This document shows, piece after piece, positions 5,580-7,157 of a stretch of 7,157 nt of DNA. Under the pieces are notes generated by a model. It was not told the origin of the DNA. It saw only the letters and a list, made by a program, of their open reading frames with translations, and made no database searches. The position numbers were made by a program, and so were the translations under genes. Position 1 is the stretch's first letter. Each line of letters starts with the position of its first letter. Source of the DNA: Aquificaceae bacterium (lineage in GTDB: Bacteria; Aquificota; Aquificia; Aquificales; Aquificaceae); NCBI GenBank assembly GCA_015492115.1, contig WGFS01000019.1:1-7157 (forward strand). Reading direction: 5' to 3'.

Positions 5580-7157
5580 GGAGGCGCTCCCTCTGTCCCT
5601 TCTCCCCCTCCTTTCCACTCTCAAGGAGCTTCAGGGCTGACTCGTAGTATCTCCTGGCTGATTCCCTGAAGCCCATCTTCAGCAGAACGTCGCCCACGTG
5701 CTCGTTGACAACCGGGTCATCGTAGGCGCGCCTCAGGGAGTCAAGGAGATACTGTATGGCTCGTTCGTAGTCTCCCTTCAGGTAGTAAACCCACCCCATG
5801 CTGTCTATGTAGGCGGGGTTTTCTGGCTCCGCACTGAGAGCCTTTCTTATAAGCTCTTCAGCCTCGTCAAGCCTCGCCCTACCGTACCAGAGGAGGAGGG
5901 AGTATCCAAGGTGATTGTAAAGGTCTGGGTCTTCAGGGTTAAGCTCTATCGCCTTTCTGAGACTCTGTTCAGCCTCTATGGTCTTTCCGAGGTAATCAAG
6001 GGCTATTGCCCTTAGGAAGTAAGCTCTGTACTCTCTTGGTGCTATAGAGATCACCCTGTTGAGAACCTCCACAGCTCTTTTGTACTCTTCCCTCTTCAGA
6101 AAGAGGTTTGCCTTCAGCATAAGGAGCTTGACGCTTGCAGGGTAAAGTCTTAGTCCCTCCTCTATCAACCTCTCAGCTTCATCGTACCTTCCCAGGGCTA
6201 TGTAGGTATTCGCCAGCCTCTCTATTATCCTCCCGTTCTTAGGAACCATCCTGTGGAGCTTTTCGTATATGCCAACAGCCTTTTCGGGGCTTCCCGTTAG
6301 CTCCAGAGACAAGGCGTAGGAGTAAGCAACGTTAAGGTCTTCCGGGTGCTGTCTGTAGAGCTCTGACAGTATCTTCCTCGCCCTCTCAAACTCACCTGAC
6401 TGGAGGAGCGTGACCGCAAGCTGATGCTTGTACTGATAGTTGGTTGGGTCAAGCCTGTAGAGTCTCTGGTATAGCTCTTTAGCTTCCTCAATCCTTCCCG
6501 TCGCCATGTAGAGCTGGGCGAGCTTCTCTAAAGCGGAGCGGTTGTTGGGGTTTTCCTTGAGGATGCTCTTGTAGAGCTTCTCAGCCTCACTGAACTTCTT
6601 ACTCTTCTCGTATATCTTCCCGAGGGTAACGAAGGCAGCCTCAAAGGTTCTCCTTATCTCAAGTGCCCTCTGCAGGTACTCAATGGCTTTATCAACCTTA
6701 CCCTCGCTGAGGTATAGCTGTCCAAGGAGGTAGTAGGGGAAGGGATTGTTGGGACTTAGCTCTGCAAACCTCTGGAGAACCTCCTTTGCCTCCTTCATCC
6801 TCCCCGACTTTATGTATTCGTCCGCCAGGAATATGAAGACCTCCCTGTTCTTGGGAAACTTCTTCCTTGCCTTCTCAAGTATGCTCAGAGCCCTCCTTCT
6901 ATCCCCCTTGAGCCTGTATATGCTGTAGAGGGCTATGTAAGGTTCAACCCTATCAGGGTAACGCCTTATGTACTCCTCAGCTAGCTTCAGAGCCCTGTCC
7001 GTATTCTTCAGAGACACCTCAAGCCTTATTGTGTCCATGTAGAGGGAGGGGGTAGGCTTCTCCTCTATAGCCTGGAGACAGTAGAGTTCAGCCTCCTTCG
7101 GCCTGTCGGAGAGGTACCTGCACATAACGTAGTCAAAGTAATAGTCCGCGAAAGAGA
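5557..7157 (-). CDS. Tetratricopeptide-repeat protein, N-terminus beyond window edge (at least 532 aa)
   Basis: The frame has no stop up to the right edge: upstream of the Met codon at 7125 it continues through a TPR-like helix (FADYYFDYV), so 7125 is probably internal and the gene is partial here. The visible part is almost entirely TPR repeats, 15 in strict 34-residue register (about 7152 to 5614), each with the usual pattern such as LGQLYLSEGKVDKAIEYLQRAL and a Pro near the end. The 13th repeat (5928-5818) carries three extra residues. The last three units have the DSMGWVYYLKGDYERA and EHVGDVLLKMGF signatures seen in the C-termini of a widespread family of envelope-associated bacterial TPR proteins. 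A charged 18-residue tail (KEGEKGQRERLLEKLKKL) ends the protein. TPR solenoids bind protein partners; no catalytic domain is visible. Whether it has a signal peptide or lipobox cannot be judged here. argF follows 12 bp downstream on the same strand. Confidence 0.9.
   Translation of the reverse strand, partial: SFADYYFDYVMCRYLSDRPKEAELYCLQAIEEKPTPSLYMDTIRLEVSLKNTDRALKLAEEYIRRYPDRVEPYIALYSIYRLKGDRRRALSILEKARKKFPKNREVFIFLADEYIKSGRMKEAKEVLQRFAELSPNNPFPYYLLGQLYLSEGKVDKAIEYLQRALEIRRTFEAAFVTLGKIYEKSKKFSEAEKLYKSILKENPNNRSALEKLAQLYMATGRIEEAKELYQRLYRLDPTNYQYKHQLAVTLLQSGEFERARKILSELYRQHPEDLNVAYSYALSLELTGSPEKAVGIYEKLHRMVPKNGRIIERLANTYIALGRYDEAERLIEEGLRLYPASVKLLMLKANLFLKREEYKRAVEVLNRVISIAPREYRAYFLRAIALDYLGKTIEAEQSLRKAIELNPEDPDLYNHLGYSLLLWYGRARLDEAEELIRKALSAEPENPAYIDSMGWVYYLKGDYERAIQYLLDSLRRAYDDPVVNEHVGDVLLKMGFRESARRYYESALKLLESGKEGEKGQRERLLEKLKKL
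5614..7152 (-). repeat. TPR repeat array (protein-level, 15 units)
   Basis: Fifteen consecutive TPR units are encoded, each 102 nt except one of 111 nt at 5818-5928. The units are degenerate at DNA level, with no long identical tracts, so this is an old solenoid array and not a recently expanded tandem repeat. Consensus positions are the small residues at 8 and 20, aromatic or Leu at 11, Ala at 27 and Pro at 32, typical of TPR helix A and B packing. Confidence 0.85.

Noticed and set aside
5614..7152. Recent tandem duplication or CRISPR-like array in the repeat region
   Set aside because: Repetition is only at protein-pattern level (34-residue TPR units); no identical DNA repeats or spacers are visible.
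1..7157. A defence, mobile or natural-product system in the window
   Set aside because: All sizeable frames are housekeeping genes with uniform codon use; no transposase, integrase, nuclease, YcaO, toxin-antitoxin or tRNA attachment site could be found.

Overview
This 7.2 kb window is dense, ordinary-looking bacterial chromosome. Codon use (arginine almost always AGG/AGA, isoleucine often ATA), purine-rich coding strands, roughly even GC and the scattering of unrelated housekeeping genes all suggest a thermophilic bacterium, most likely of the Aquificales/Aquificaceae type. That placement is inferred from composition and protein style, not from any marker gene. I see no phage, transposon, CRISPR array, tRNA or rRNA, and no sign of recent transfer.

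Layout, left to right. A 52-codon plus-strand gene for an unrecognised small membrane protein (23-181) converges on, and overlaps by 4 bp, a minus-strand pair gatA-tsaB (2207-178). Those two are joined by an ATGA stop/start overlap. GatA is the amidase subunit of the tRNA amidotransferase GatCAB; TsaB is the scaffold subunit of the t6A tRNA-modification machinery, so this pair is a small tRNA-maturation operon. From a 34-bp divergent spacer, a plus-strand pair runs the other way: a SagB/ThcOx-like flavin nitroreductase (2242-2838) and, 4 bp later, glmS (2843-4621), the first enzyme of amino-sugar and cell-wall precursor synthesis. glmS converges with a 2-bp gap on a second minus-strand pair. 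This is a long TPR-repeat protein that runs off the right edge (7157-5557), followed 12 bp later by argF (5544-4624), ornithine carbamoyltransferase.

Only about 75 bases are non-coding. No stretch over 300 bases lacks a gene, and no convincing intrinsic terminator was found. The most notable pattern is in the starts. Five genes (the small ORF, gatA, nitroreductase, glmS, argF) lack a well-placed Shine-Dalgarno, yet each has a TATAAT-like hexamer only 6-7 nt before its ATG. This would give leaderless or near-leaderless mRNAs. For argF there is also a good -35 (TTGAAA, 17-nt spacer), so its promoter probably lies inside the end of the TPR gene.

I did not find a clear novel biological system. 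The items worth a second look are the leaderless-start pattern, the degenerate TsaB, the unknown membrane microprotein, the stand-alone SagB-like nitroreductase and the extreme gene packing.
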